A stretch of DNA of 64,000 nucleotides from Chloroflexaceae bacterium (GCA_028282325.1 JANQID010000119.1:1-64000), one strand, 5' to 3'. Counted from the stretch's first letter, positions 1-9,302 are shown. Numbers and translations are program-made. Notes: a model not told the origin generated them from the letters alone.

Positions 1-88
1 AAGCTGCCGCCGCAGGCGGTCCGATTCATCCGCTTGTTATGCGGAGTGCAGCGGAGCAGACAAGCGATGAAGCGTGCTTATCCGCGCA

Positions 89-113
89 TTATGCGGAGCG
101 AAGCTCCGCATAA
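89..113. repeat. Perfect inverted repeat (TTATGCGGAGC stem)
   Basis: An 11-bp perfect inverted repeat (TTATGCGGAGC, loop GAA, GCTCCGCATAA). A partial copy of the same motif (TTATGCGGAGTGCAGCGGAGC) lies upstream at about 37-57. The tandem occurrence of the same GC-rich motif suggests a dispersed palindromic element or a terminator of a gene to the left. There is no T-tract, so a terminator role is uncertain. Confidence 0.5.
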
Positions 114-166
114 CGAATTGTTTGTGCGTCGCATACGGCGCACCTTGATCTGGAGATACATGCGGT

Positions 167-394
167 ATGAATACCCCTTCTCAGCGAAGCCATTCTTTCG
201 GAGTCGGTTTGTTCTTTGGGTTGTTCACAGGCAGTATTGTTGGCTGGCTTCTAGCCCCGCGCAGTGGTTCTGAAACACGTGAGATGCTGCGAGAGCGTGG
301 TCTGAATGTCAAAGACCGCATCGAAGATCTTACATCCCAGTTCCGCGTTGCCGTAAACCAGACGCCTGATCGTGATAACGGGCCCACATCGTAA
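167..394 (+). CDS. YtxH-like small membrane-associated protein
   Basis: A 75-residue protein. Residues about 10-30 form a Gly-rich hydrophobic segment (GVGLFFGLFTGSIVGWLLAP), followed by PRSGSETREMLRERG, the typical 'APxxGxExRxxL' pattern of YtxH/gas-vesicle-like proteins. A charged C-terminal tail follows. The family is small, membrane-anchored and of unknown or stress-related function. ATG at 167 is preceded by TGGAGATACATGCGGT, a weak SD. It is monocistronic or the first gene before the protease at 535. Confidence 0.7.
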   Translation: MNTPSQRSHSFGVGLFFGLFTGSIVGWLLAPRSGSETREMLRERGLNVKDRIEDLTSQFRVAVNQTPDRDNGPTS

Positions 395-534
395 CGCGCA
401 GTTTCAGACATCAGATGCATAGTCGCTATTGCGCCAGTTTTTACCATGTTCTTATGTGCAAGGCGCAAGCCAGATGGTATACTGAATCTGCCCAATGGCG
501 CTGTCACGTAGATTAAGATCCAAGGAGATGTGCA

Positions 535-1248
535 ATGTTTTTTGCATTGAGTCCGATATACTTACTGTTCACAATTCCGGCGCTGCTCTTTGCCGTATGG
601 GCGCAATGGAAAGTGAGGTCGGCGTACAATACATATTCACGGGTTCTCAACGCGCAACGAATGACCGGGCTTGATGTAGCGCGGGTGTTGATGCGTAATG
701 AAGGCTTGGAGCACGTGCGCGTCGAGCATATCGGCGGTGATCTCACCGATCACTATGATCCGCGAGAGAAAGTTATGCGTCTGTCGGATAGCTCGACGCG
801 GACTCCCTCGGTTGCTGCTATGGCGATTGTCGCCCATGAGCTTGGCCATGCGTTGCAGGATCGTCAAGAATACGCCTGGCTGCGGTTGCGATCGGGCATT
901 GTCGGGGCTGCAAATATCGGCTCGCAACTGGGTACGGTGCTGGTATTCATTGGCTTGCTGATGGCAATGCTGTTCCGCGCCGGTTCGCTAGGTATTGGAT
1001 TGGCGTGGGCCGGGGTTGCGCTTTTCAGCGCCGCCGTCGCCTTCACCCTCGTCACATTGCCGGTGGAGTTCAACGCAAGTTCGCGTGCGCGCGAGATGTT
1101 GATGCGCAATGGATTGATGACAACCGAAGAAGCGGTCGGGGTTGGCAAAGTGCTGAATGCCGCCGCGTTGACCTATGTTGCGGCAGCGGCGCAAGCGGTG
1201 TCGCAGTTGCTCTATTTTGTCTTCTTACTTGCTGGACGGAGGGATTGA
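535..1248 (+). CDS. YugP-family zinc metallopeptidase (membrane)
   Basis: 237 residues. An N-terminal membrane segment (about residues 5-25) is followed by a soluble stretch with the zinc-binding HELGH motif (IVAHELGHALQD, around residues 98-109). Two or three further hydrophobic segments (about 118-150, 157-180, 205-230) complete it. This is the layout of the YugP/Zn_peptidase_2 family. SD AAGGAGATGTGCA precedes ATG 535. The physiological substrate is unknown in the family. A 49-residue gene follows 4 bp downstream, probably co-transcribed. Confidence 0.88.
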   Translation: MFFALSPIYLLFTIPALLFAVWAQWKVRSAYNTYSRVLNAQRMTGLDVARVLMRNEGLEHVRVEHIGGDLTDHYDPREKVMRLSDSSTRTPSVAAMAIVAHELGHALQDRQEYAWLRLRSGIVGAANIGSQLGTVLVFIGLLMAMLFRAGSLGIGLAWAGVALFSAAVAFTLVTLPVEFNASSRAREMLMRNGLMTTEEAVGVGKVLNAAALTYVAAAAQAVSQLLYFVFLLAGRRD

Positions 1249-1252
1249 GTTT

Positions 1253-1402
1253 ATGGGTAAGGAAGATACGGACCTGAAGCGCCAATTGGTATACGGAGCG
1301 CTCAGTCTGGCGTTGGGAGCCCTGGCAAGTTGGCTGGCGCGCTATCTTACTAACAAGATCCTGGGTGAACCGGAGCAGGACGACCAAAGCGCAATCGAAT
1401 AA
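1253..1402 (+). CDS. Small hypothetical protein (49 aa)
   Basis: Begins 4 bp after the protease stop, with GGAGGG at suitable spacing, so probably translated from the same mRNA. It has a short charged N-terminus (MGKEDTDLKRQ), one amphipathic/hydrophobic helix (about residues 13-35) and an acidic tail (EPEQDDQSAIE). A strong hairpin lies 12 bp after the stop. No family was recognised; it may be a partner or accessory of the YugP-like protease. Confidence 0.6.
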   Translation: MGKEDTDLKRQLVYGALSLALGALASWLARYLTNKILGEPEQDDQSAIE

Positions 1403-1414
1403 TCGTCGTATGCG

Positions 1415-1444
1415 GAAGCCGTGGAGCAAAAAATCCACGGCTTC
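1415..1444 (+). terminator. Hairpin terminator after the YugP operon
   Basis: Perfect 11-bp stem GAAGCCGTGGA / TCCACGGCTTC with loop GCAAAAAA, just after the 49-aa gene. The 3' side is not a strong T-run (ATCGTATATATT), so termination may be partial. It sits exactly at the left edge of the uridine-kinase remnant. Confidence 0.6.
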
Positions 1445-1450
1445 ATCGTA

Positions 1451-1981
<531 letters not shown>

Positions 1982-1997
1982 GCTCGCCGTGATTGGT

Positions 1998-3176
1998 TTA
2001 TTGTGACAAACCGGGAATCGGCGCTATGGCGATGATCACCAGCAGGAAGTTGTATACGCCGTGAACGATGGCCGCAGTTGTGGTGTTGCTCTGTTTGCGA
2101 ACGATGCCAAGCGCTGTGCCCACCAGGAAAACGACCAGAAGAGCGTCCCAGTTGTACTGAAATGCGTGCAGGCCGGTAAAGAACAGGTTTGAGAGCAAGA
2201 TGCCCAGGCGTGGTTGCAGCACCCCGCGCACAGCCAGTTCTTCGCCAAGACCGGCGGTTACGCCAATCACCGCTGCGCCCAGCGGATGCATCGCGAAAGC
2301 CAGCAACTCGCCGAATGCGGATTCGTCGGTGAGCGGCCATCCCATTAGCCCCCAGAACCAGTTGATGCCCTGACTTAAAATTTGCACAAAAATGACAAGC
2401 GCGACAGCCGCAAGCAATCCTGCGCCGACCTGTCGCCATGTCGGGCGAGCCAATCCCAAACGGGACAGCGCCTCTGTCAGTGTGCGCCGCATTCCATAGC
2501 CAACAGCGACCACAGTGCCAGGAATTGTCCAGAGCAGGCCGTAGATCAGATCGCGGAGCATGCCGGCGTCGCCGCGTCCGCCGGTCGGATCGATTCCGGC
2601 GGCGGCGGTGCTGTCAATCAATCCCAACAGCGGCGGTTCGGTCAGCGCCAGGAGCGGGATAAAGCTTTGCAGGGTCAATGTAACCACCGCGCCGAGCGCC
2701 ACGGCGTGAACGAAGGAGTCGGGATCGATCGGGATGATGCGGCTGAGCCGACGACGTATGGTCGGAACAAACAACGTCGCGCCGAGGGCTGCCGCCAGTA
2801 TGTTGCCGGCGATAAGCGCCGCCAGTCGCCACGCACCGCCGTCTGCCAGCAAAGGCAGCGGGCCGGACGGATCGGCGCTAATCATCAGCGCTGCGCTTAA
2901 TCCCAACCCCAGAACACCGATGCCAACCACCAGAACACCGAGCCAGAGGATTGTGACGATCCTGGCCCAAAAACGCTCGATGCCAAGGTATGCGAGCACT
3001 GCGAGCGCCACAAAGGGCAAGGTTTGCAGCCCGGCGATCATTATCTGGGCGAACTCACCGCCAACCGCTGCGCTGATCGCGTAGGCGATAATCAGCACTG
3101 CGACCGCAAGCGCAATGTGCCATCTTCGAATCTGCGGCTGTGGCGCGTTCTCGCACGTGGATAGGCTGTTGGCCAT
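1998..3176 (-). CDS. CPBP (CAAX/Rce1-type) intramembrane metalloprotease
   Basis: 392 residues, with about nine or ten hydrophobic segments. The C-terminal third carries the family motifs: EELAVRGVLQ (the EExxxR motif, about residues 309-318), FFTGLHAFQYN (FxxxH) and AAIVHGVYNF (HxxxN). These are the putative metal and catalytic residues of CPBP proteases, which process prenylated or other membrane proteins or act in bacteriocin self-protection in other bacteria. An AAAGGAG SD lies upstream of the ATG at 3176. It appears monocistronic. Confidence 0.85.
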   Translation of the reverse strand: MANSLSTCENAPQPQIRRWHIALAVAVLIIAYAISAAVGGEFAQIMIAGLQTLPFVALAVLAYLGIERFWARIVTILWLGVLVVGIGVLGLGLSAALMISADPSGPLPLLADGGAWRLAALIAGNILAAALGATLFVPTIRRRLSRIIPIDPDSFVHAVALGAVVTLTLQSFIPLLALTEPPLLGLIDSTAAAGIDPTGGRGDAGMLRDLIYGLLWTIPGTVVAVGYGMRRTLTEALSRLGLARPTWRQVGAGLLAAVALVIFVQILSQGINWFWGLMGWPLTDESAFGELLAFAMHPLGAAVIGVTAGLGEELAVRGVLQPRLGILLSNLFFTGLHAFQYNWDALLVVFLVGTALGIVRKQSNTTTAAIVHGVYNFLLVIIAIAPIPGLSQ

Positions 3177-3341
3177 TGTTATGTTATTCTCCTTTGAAAC
3201 AGTCGGCGCTAGACGGATATACGACGCGCACGCCTGATGTGACGTTTCCTCTCTTCAGTCTACCTGAATCTGTATGTACATTCCTTGACAAAAATGTGAC
3301 AAAAGCGGTTCACGTATCCCGATTGACGCTGTAAACCAGAA

Positions 3342-3365
3342 CCAGCCGACTCTAGAGTCGGCTGG
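3342..3365. terminator. 24-bp perfect palindrome between divergent/tandem leftward genes
   Basis: CCAGCCGACTCT/AGAGTCGGCTGG is a perfect palindrome lying 30 bp beyond the stop of the MFS gene (leftward). As RNA it forms a strong hairpin, but no T-run follows on the minus strand. A terminator or a processing site is the simplest reading. Confidence 0.5.
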
Positions 3366-3394
3366 CGAAAAAGTATGTCAGAGAAGTATGAAGC

Positions 3395-4747
3395 TTAACG
3401 AGCAACGGCAACTGCGTGATCGGGCAGGATGGTTTCGACATCGCGAATCATACTGAACAGATAGCCGCTCAGTGCGATGATTACGCCGCTCACGCCGCTC
3501 AACACGAACATCAATGCCATCCCGGCGCCCGGTTCAGCGCCGACCAGACCGCCGAAAAGAGTCGCCAACAGGCCCTCGGATTGCATCGCTGGCTCAAACA
3601 CGAAGTCGGCCAGCGGGCCGGCCGCCAACAGTCCAAGCGGGAAGCAAACCTGCGCGATCAGGCGTCGCACTGCAAACACGCGTCCTTGCACATCCGGCGC
3701 GACTTTGGCTTGCCAGATCGCCTGGTTCGAACCGTTCAGGATGGGGATGAAAAATGATGCTAGAAAGGCGCCGATCAACCAGACGGGTAACGATTGGCCG
3801 ATGCCCATCACGGCGATTCCCAACACACTACTCAACGCCATACCCGTCAATACGCCGTGAATGCGCTGTTTAGGCCCGCCCCATGTACTCATTAACAAGC
3901 CTCCGGCCACTCCACCGAGACCTGTGGCGGAGAGAACTATGCCGAGCGCCTGGGCGTCTTCGCCGGTGCGGGCCAGAATCATAGGCGAGAGGAGGCCAAA
4001 CGAGAGTGCGCTGATCAGGTTGACGCCCAAAAAGATGAGTTGCAAGCCAAGCAGGCTAGGCCGTTGCCAGATATAGCTGAAGCCATACAACGATTCTTTC
4101 CAGATCGAGCCGCGACCCATTCGCCCTTCGACCGTCGTTTCCGGTTGGGGCACGGAGATGACCAGCAGAAGTGCAATCGCGAAGATGAACGTGACAATAT
4201 CGATCAGGAGCACGCCGCCAACCCCAATGACGCCGATCAGCCCGCCGGCCAGCAGCGGCGCGGCGATGCCGGAGCCTGACTCGGCAAGCGCCATCATGCC
4301 GTTGGCGCGCGCGTAGTTCGCTTTGGACACCATCATCGTGATCGCGGCGGAGTAGGCTGGCCATTGAAATGCCTGGAATGCGCCCGCGAAGGCGCCGGCG
4401 GCGTAGATGTGCCAGAGTTGCAAGTTCCCGCTTACGAAGAGCAGCGCCAGCACAATAGTTGATAGACCGGCAGCGAAGTCGGTCAACATCATCACAAACT
4501 TGCGGTTCCAGCGATCAACCAGTGCGCCGGCAATCGGGCTGAGAAACACCGTCGGCCCAAACGCAAAAAAGATGATCAGCGCCATTGATGTGGCCGCGCC
4601 GGTTTCTTGCCATGCCCAGAGCGCCAGCGCAAACTGGGTCATCGCCGAACCGATCAGCGAAACAAGTTGTCCAAACCAGACGATGGAAAACGCAACCATT
4701 CCGGTGGGTTTGTTGATCGCACGTAGCATAGTTTTAATCCTGGTCAT
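3395..4747 (-). CDS. MFS transporter (MFS_3 / enterobactin-exporter-like)
   Basis: 450 residues with about 12 hydrophobic segments. The N-terminal half shows FSIVWFGQLVSLIGSAMTQFALALW and, in loop 2-3, GALVDRWNRKFVMMLTD, a match to the MFS signature (GxxxDRxxRkxxm). The type with 'W..G..iS.iGs.mt.fal..w' usually exports drugs or siderophores; the substrate here cannot be read from the sequence. No regulator lies next to it. It is followed leftward by the palindrome at 3342. Confidence 0.85.
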   Translation of the reverse strand: MTRIKTMLRAINKPTGMVAFSIVWFGQLVSLIGSAMTQFALALWAWQETGAATSMALIIFFAFGPTVFLSPIAGALVDRWNRKFVMMLTDFAAGLSTIVLALLFVSGNLQLWHIYAAGAFAGAFQAFQWPAYSAAITMMVSKANYARANGMMALAESGSGIAAPLLAGGLIGVIGVGGVLLIDIVTFIFAIALLLVISVPQPETTVEGRMGRGSIWKESLYGFSYIWQRPSLLGLQLIFLGVNLISALSFGLLSPMILARTGEDAQALGIVLSATGLGGVAGGLLMSTWGGPKQRIHGVLTGMALSSVLGIAVMGIGQSLPVWLIGAFLASFFIPILNGSNQAIWQAKVAPDVQGRVFAVRRLIAQVCFPLGLLAAGPLADFVFEPAMQSEGLLATLFGGLVGAEPGAGMALMFVLSGVSGVIIALSGYLFSMIRDVETILPDHAVAVAR

Positions 4748-4789
4748 TGGGAGCTGTGGGCCTGGTTATTGGACAATCGGATGCCGCGT

Positions 4790-6514
4790 TTAGCTTCCCA
4801 AGGCTTCCAGCAACAGGTCGCCCTCTTCCGGTGAAATCCGACCTTCAGCGATCAGGCGCAAGATGGTTTCGCGTTCTTGCTCGATGTCGGGCGTCGCACG
4901 TGGTTTGGTCGTATCTGTCGGCGCGGCGTCCGCAGCCGTCGGCTGCTCAGCATCCTCGATATTGATACGGATGGTCTGACCAGTCGCCGGCGTGAAGGGT
5001 GCTCCCGGTTGCGCCACTGTCTCGATGTCAGGATCGGACGCCGACGATAACGGATCTGCGGAAGGCATATGCACGCGAATTTTGCCCAGCGCTCGCTCGA
5101 CGGCCTCCAAGGCCCCGGCGACGCCCTCGGCGGCGGCCCGTCGCGCCTGCTCTTTGATTCGCTCCAGCCGCTCCGGATCAAGCCGCCATTCGCGGTCGTT
5201 AAACCGCACGTGCATAAGCGCTGCGCGCTCTTCGTCGTGATAGCGATGCTTGTGAGCGCGGCGGGCCTGGCGTTCTGCCTGACGTTGAGTGCGGCGGGCC
5301 TGACGTTCCGCTTTACGCGTCATATTTTCCGCCCAATCGACCCCTTGCGCGATGCCGGCTTCGTTGAGCGCTGCCATAATCTCGCGGGCGATCTCTCGCC
5401 CCATCCGGCCCAATTCACGGCCCAGGTCGGCCATTTCGCGCCCGAAGTCATCCATCTCGCGCCCAAAGCCGCTCCACGAAGAGCTGGAGCTTGATCGGGG
5501 CGCATCGTCGCCGCGCAACTCCAGATCGCCGCCGACTCGCAGATCGAGCCGGGCCGCGCCGTCGCCGTACACCAGCGTGATCGCACCGCCGCCGTCGCTG
5601 CTGCTGGCTGCGGTGCTGCGCCCGCGAATGTTGCCGCCAACCGCTGCGCGCAGTGTCAGATTAGGGTGTTCGGGCAATATCAGATCCAGATCGCCGCCGA
5701 CGTGCATATGCATGCGGCTGTCGGATGGAAACGCTGTGTTGAGCGTTGCATTGCCGCCGATATGCGCCGATTCGATGTTGCCGCCAATGCCGCGCAGCTC
5801 GGCGTCGCCGCCGACATTGCCCACCTCCAATGCGCCGGTCACGTCACGCACCAGGCAGTCATCGCCGACGCCGCCGATTTTGGCGGTTGCTGCGCCGACT
5901 ACCTTGAGATCGCCGCCAACACTTCCGAGCGCGATCTCTGCCGTTATGCTCTCGCTCACTGTGCAATCGTCTCCAACATGTCCGCAGCGCAGCGATGTGC
6001 TGATTGCTTTCGCGGTCAATTCATCGCCAACCGTGCCAATGATGGCTGTACGAACGTTCTTCAGCGCCAGATCATTCCCCACGGCGTCGATCTCAACCTG
6101 GTTTATGTCGCATATGCCGACATCGCCGCCGATCGTGCCGCGCGCCCGCAGCAGCGGCGTGTTGGTTATGCTCAAGTCAGCTTTCAGATTATACGCCTCG
6201 ACCGCCTCGGCAATTGCGCTAAGCGTGACATCATCGTCAACGTCATGTACTTCGACGCGATGTACGCCCGTGATCTCCACATCGCCGCGCACCTGTCCAA
6301 CGCTGACGGCGCAATCGGCGGGAACACGCAGACTCACATCTCCGGCGCAGCCCGCGATTACGAGCGCGTCGCCTTCCTGATACAACTCCGTCACGGTCTT
6401 TTCGGCGTCAACTTTGGCCTCGCGACCATTGATACTAGAGATATCCAGATCGCCGTCGATTCGCGAAATATGCACTCGCGGCATTGCGCCGACGGTGAAT
6501 GTTTGCGTTGTCAT
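4790..6514 (-). CDS. Beta-solenoid repeat protein with SHOCT-like C-terminus
   Basis: ATG 6514 is preceded by AAGGAGATAGCGATA; 574 residues. Residues about 10-330 are a series of roughly 20-residue repeats with Gly-Gly-Asp corners (VGGDLKVVG, VGDDCLVRD, VGGDAELRG), as in DUF4097-type or polymer beta-solenoids. A Ser-rich link and an Arg/Gln-rich helix (RRTQRQAERQARRAHKHR) follow. The last 30 residues (RETILRLIAEGRISPEEGD) are a SHOCT-like helical hairpin. It is the third gene of the DUF2089 operon. No signal peptide, so probably cytoplasmic or membrane-associated. The function is unknown; related YvlB-type proteins belong to envelope-stress operons. Confidence 0.7.
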   Translation of the reverse strand: MTTQTFTVGAMPRVHISRIDGDLDISSINGREAKVDAEKTVTELYQEGDALVIAGCAGDVSLRVPADCAVSVGQVRGDVEITGVHRVEVHDVDDDVTLSAIAEAVEAYNLKADLSITNTPLLRARGTIGGDVGICDINQVEIDAVGNDLALKNVRTAIIGTVGDELTAKAISTSLRCGHVGDDCTVSESITAEIALGSVGGDLKVVGAATAKIGGVGDDCLVRDVTGALEVGNVGGDAELRGIGGNIESAHIGGNATLNTAFPSDSRMHMHVGGDLDLILPEHPNLTLRAAVGGNIRGRSTAASSSDGGGAITLVYGDGAARLDLRVGGDLELRGDDAPRSSSSSSWSGFGREMDDFGREMADLGRELGRMGREIAREIMAALNEAGIAQGVDWAENMTRKAERQARRTQRQAERQARRAHKHRYHDEERAALMHVRFNDREWRLDPERLERIKEQARRAAAEGVAGALEAVERALGKIRVHMPSADPLSSASDPDIETVAQPGAPFTPATGQTIRINIEDAEQPTAADAAPTDTTKPRATPDIEQERETILRLIAEGRISPEEGDLLLEALGS

Positions 6515-6546
6515 TATCGCTATCTCCTTCTGGATTTTCAACCCGA

Positions 6547-6912
6547 TTATTCCACAAAAATCTCGATGCGTTCGCCTTCTTCGAGATCTTGCCATTCCAA
6601 TAGCCGCCCGCTGGCTCCCCGCTCGATAGCGTGCATGAATTCTTCCAGCGCGCTGCCGCTCAAGGTTGGCGCAAGGCGTGCGCCTAGACGCAACCCGACA
6701 TTGATCAAACTCACCGGAATGGTGACGTTCACTTTCTGGCGATTGGTACGCAGATCGGTCACCTGGACTGATACGAGCCGATTACGGGCACGTCGTTCCG
6801 TCGGGCGCTCCGCGTTCAAGGCGTCAAGCAAGCGTGCGCCTTGTTCCGCCGAGATTTGCCCAGCTTCGATCAGTTGCAAAATGCGATCGCGCTCTTCGTG
6901 TAGCATATTCAC
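6547..6912 (-). CDS. SHOCT-like domain protein
   Basis: 121 residues. Residues 5-30 (HEERDRILQLIEAGQISAEQ) are the same helical-hairpin motif found at the C-termini of its two operon neighbours. The rest is a small alpha/beta segment (RLVSVQVTDL, VNVTIPVSL) with predicted amphipathic helices, as in YvlB-like N-terminal-domain proteins. It lies 13 bp after the DUF2089 gene and 32 bp before the beta-solenoid gene, so co-transcribed. It probably acts with them as a regulatory or adaptor protein; this is inference from context. Confidence 0.7.
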   Translation of the reverse strand: MNMLHEERDRILQLIEAGQISAEQGARLLDALNAERPTERRARNRLVSVQVTDLRTNRQKVNVTIPVSLINVGLRLGARLAPTLSGSALEEFMHAIERGASGRLLEWQDLEEGERIEIFVE

Positions 6913-6925
6913 GGCGTAACCTCTT

Positions 6926-7285
6926 TTAACCGCGCAACAGGCTCATCGCCTCTTCGACGCTGATCTCTTTGGCGGCCAGGCGGTCGAGTACGGCGCGCCG
7001 ATCGACACGATGCTCGTTTTCCGGCGCGCCGCCCAGCACACTGACGATCTCGTCAAGACGGCTGCGCGCAGTGTTGTAGGCGATGTTCAGATCGGCGGCC
7101 AGTTTTTGAATATTGCCGCGATTTTTCACCAACAATTCGACGAAATCAATCTGCTCGCGGGTGAGTCGCCCGATCCAACCCAGGTTGAACCGACCCTCGA
7201 TCTGAATGCCGCTCTCCGGGCACTCCAGCCGGGTAACGATCAACTCGTGGCCGCTGATCGGGTCGCGTGTGATCAACGGGTACAT
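6926..7285 (-). CDS. DUF2089 family protein (putative DNA-binding regulator)
   Basis: 119 residues from ATG 7285 (GTG at 7288 is an alternative; AGGAG lies 7 nt before the ATG). The N-terminus has YPLITRDPISGHELIVTRLECPESG, here with only one Cys where zinc-ribbon members have more. The middle FNLGWIGRLTREQIDFVELLVKNRGNIQKLAADLNIAYNTARSRLDEI is a clear helix-turn-helix typical of DUF2089. The last 25 residues (RRAVLDRLAAKEISVEEAMS) repeat the SHOCT-like motif of the two following genes. As first gene of the operon it probably senses or regulates expression of the set, perhaps through the repeats at 7307-7359. Confidence 0.8.
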   Translation of the reverse strand: MYPLITRDPISGHELIVTRLECPESGIQIEGRFNLGWIGRLTREQIDFVELLVKNRGNIQKLAADLNIAYNTARSRLDEIVSVLGGAPENEHRVDRRAVLDRLAAKEISVEEAMSLLRG

Positions 7286-7306
7286 CACAAAACTCCTCTC
7301 GCTTGG

Positions 7307-7359
7307 TGATAATATGTATTGAGATAATGTTTATTATCAATTACAGAGAAATATTATCA
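7307..7359. promoter_or_regulatory. Operator-like repeat cluster upstream of the DUF2089 operon
   Basis: TGATAATA at 7307-7314 and the inverse TATTATCA at 7332-7339 and 7352-7359. The last two are spaced exactly 20 bp (two helical turns). An extra GATAAT sits at 7323-7328, forming GATAAT-GTTT-ATTATC with the second copy. The cluster lies 22-75 bp upstream of the DUF2089 start, where a promoter is expected, and is much AT-richer than its surroundings. It probably binds the operon's own HTH protein. Confidence 0.6.
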
Positions 7360-7524
7360 TCTCGATGGTGAAATGTCAATACTTCATGGTAATTATTTGC
7401 AATGAAGTGGAAGGAAATAGCAACAACGCAACGTGACGAGAAGAAACGCCGACTGATGGTCGGGTGCAGTGGACTGGCGCGTATGCAAGGACGCGCTCTT
7501 ACAGCGGCGTGTTCTGCGCGTCGC

Positions 7525-8064
7525 TCAGGGCAGAAGCTGCTCGTGGATGACGGTGCGATAGGGGATGAAACCGCGCGCCAGGTAGTTGGCGAGTGCGTAG
7601 GGGCCGTCGAGCGTGCATGTATGCACCCAAACGCGGGTTGCGCCGTCATCGAAGGCGCGCTGAACACCGAGCGAGAGCAGGTGTTTGCCAAACCCGCGAC
7701 CGTGGAACGACGGGAAAATGCCAAAGTAGGCGACTTCAGCCCCCGGCTCATCGGATGCGGCGTTGAGTTCGATATAGCCGACAGGGGAGCTGCGCACATA
7801 GAGGGGCAACAGCGTAACGGCAGGCTGTTCCAGGTAGGCGCTCAACGTCGCATCAGACCAACTCAGCCGATCAAGCCAGTAGTAATCGCGCCCGGCTGTG
7901 CCGTAGAGGAAGCGATAGAAATCGGGCGATGGCTCATGCGCCTCGATTGCCTGAACGTCGGGATTGTGGACAAAGGCAGGGCGAAAATGCGTCGGCGATG
8001 GGATGTGCAAGTAGGTCGTCGTGACCGTGACCGCTTTTGGTTGGCCGGAATATCTATCTCCCAT
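7525..8064 (-). CDS. GNAT family N-acetyltransferase
   Basis: 179 residues from ATG 8064 (GAAGGATGGCAGG precedes it; a longer frame starts at 8109 but would overlap the upstream gene). The C-terminal half has the GNAT core: SSPVGYIELNAASDEPGAEVAYFGIFPSFHGRGFGKHLLSLGVQ, with the acetyl-CoA-binding R/Q-x-x-G-x-G/A loop as HGRGFG, then ALANYLARGF (motif B). The acceptor substrate is unknown. It follows the MA-type peptidase gene by 23 bp, probably one transcript. Confidence 0.82.
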   Translation of the reverse strand: MGDRYSGQPKAVTVTTTYLHIPSPTHFRPAFVHNPDVQAIEAHEPSPDFYRFLYGTAGRDYYWLDRLSWSDATLSAYLEQPAVTLLPLYVRSSPVGYIELNAASDEPGAEVAYFGIFPSFHGRGFGKHLLSLGVQRAFDDGATRVWVHTCTLDGPYALANYLARGFIPYRTVIHEQLLP

Positions 8065-8087
8065 CCTGCCATCCTTCGGTACAACCG

Positions 8088-9035
8088 TTACTTCAACGTC
8101 GCCTGCCACTCATGCGCCAGTTCATCAAACGATTTACCGTAGATGCCCATATAATCGGCGGAACCGGCGGCGCGTCCGCGCCCGCTGACATACAACGCGT
8201 TGAACTTGTCCCAGCCATATGTAACGGCGATATACTCAACGAAGCCGGCCCACATCTCATAGGCGATATTAGTGGGCGCAGTTCTCCCTAGCGCGGCCAG
8301 ATCACCGCGATAACCGGCTTGGTACAACTCACGCGCCCGCACCTGGAAGGATGACGATTCGGACAAGCTGAGCCAATATTCGCCCGAAATCCAGGTTGCC
8401 AGGCCTTCCAGCAACACCAGGTCAGCCCGGCGTTGCGCCTCGTCGCCATAAGCGTCAGCCTGAAGCTGGTGGCCCAGTTCGTGCGCGAGAATGACCAGCG
8501 CACCGTGCAGATCATCGCTGGATCGCGAAAAGATATGAATGATGTTGTCCTGTGAATAAGCGATGCCGCGCGTGTCTCGGGAGGGGGCCATACCTCGACT
8601 ATAGAAGCCAACCGAGACGCGCCGCGTCAATTCCTGGTCGAATCGGCGCTGGAGATAGTTGACAACATACTCGGCTTTGATCGCCAGATTCGCCACTTCC
8701 TCCGCGCTGTAGGTATTGCTACTGACATACACATCAAGCCGTCGCCCTGAATGAACCAGTTCGCCAGCCAGCACAGGAGCATTACCCGACAGAAATGTCG
8801 TCGGCGCGATTTTCTGATGCGATGTGTCGATGAAATCACGCCGCGCCAGTGTTGCAGTAGGGATCAAAGCTTGGGGTGTCGCTTTGGGCAGAGCAATATC
8901 TGGGGCGCGTTCTGCTATTGAAGTTGGCGATCCCGGCAATTGTTCAGCAGGATTATGGATAAGCAAAAAACCGCTGATAGTGAGAATGAGCAGAGTTGCC
9001 ACAACAATGAATACAGTACGATACAGGCGTGGCAC
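8088..9035 (-). CDS. Peptidase MA-like (gluzincin) metallohydrolase, membrane-anchored
   Basis: 315 residues from GTG 9035 behind GGGAGGTGTGATAC. Residues about 7-26 form a signal anchor (VFIVVATLLILTISGFLLI). The catalytic region contains VILAHELGHQLQADAYG (HExxH around residue 185) and, 20 residues later, LLEGLATWISGEY, the downstream Glu of gluzincins. This is the peptidase-MA-like layout common in Chloroflexi. It is probably an extracytoplasmic protease of unknown target. Confidence 0.8.
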   Translation of the reverse strand: MPRLYRTVFIVVATLLILTISGFLLIHNPAEQLPGSPTSIAERAPDIALPKATPQALIPTATLARRDFIDTSHQKIAPTTFLSGNAPVLAGELVHSGRRLDVYVSSNTYSAEEVANLAIKAEYVVNYLQRRFDQELTRRVSVGFYSRGMAPSRDTRGIAYSQDNIIHIFSRSSDDLHGALVILAHELGHQLQADAYGDEAQRRADLVLLEGLATWISGEYWLSLSESSSFQVRARELYQAGYRGDLAALGRTAPTNIAYEMWAGFVEYIAVTYGWDKFNALYVSGRGRAAGSADYMGIYGKSFDELAHEWQATLK

Positions 9036-9188
9036 GTATCACACCTCCCGCGCGCTCAATCGTAGAACATGCCGAATTAAAAAACTATTAAGAATACGCC
9101 TATGATGCGAAGCTTATAGCACGAGTTGCGCAGCGTGTCAAAATTCGGCTATAGCCGGACGATATCGGACAATATTGGAGGCGCCGCA

Positions 9189-9302
9189 TGCGGTCATTCT
9201 GAGCGAAGCGAAGAATCTCAGGCTCCAATAACGCCGAGACCTTGACCCTGAGCGAAGCGAAGGGTCAGGGTGATATGCAGCGTGTGTATCATCATTTGGT
9301 AG
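9189..9302 (+). repeat. Dispersed ~105-bp repeat, copy A
   Basis: Begins GCGGTCATTCTGAGCGAAGC, has the internal CCCTGAGCGAAGCGAAGGGT palindromic part and ends ATCATTTGGTAG. Other copies are at 9389-9496, 32794-32904 (reverse) and three in tandem at 42650-42969. It is a REP/BIME-like non-coding family. Confidence 0.85.

Noticed and set aside
5666-6919. 417-residue plus-strand frame across the beta-solenoid gene.
   Set aside because: The repeat-rich DNA keeps several frames open; only the minus frame has SD and a domain layout.
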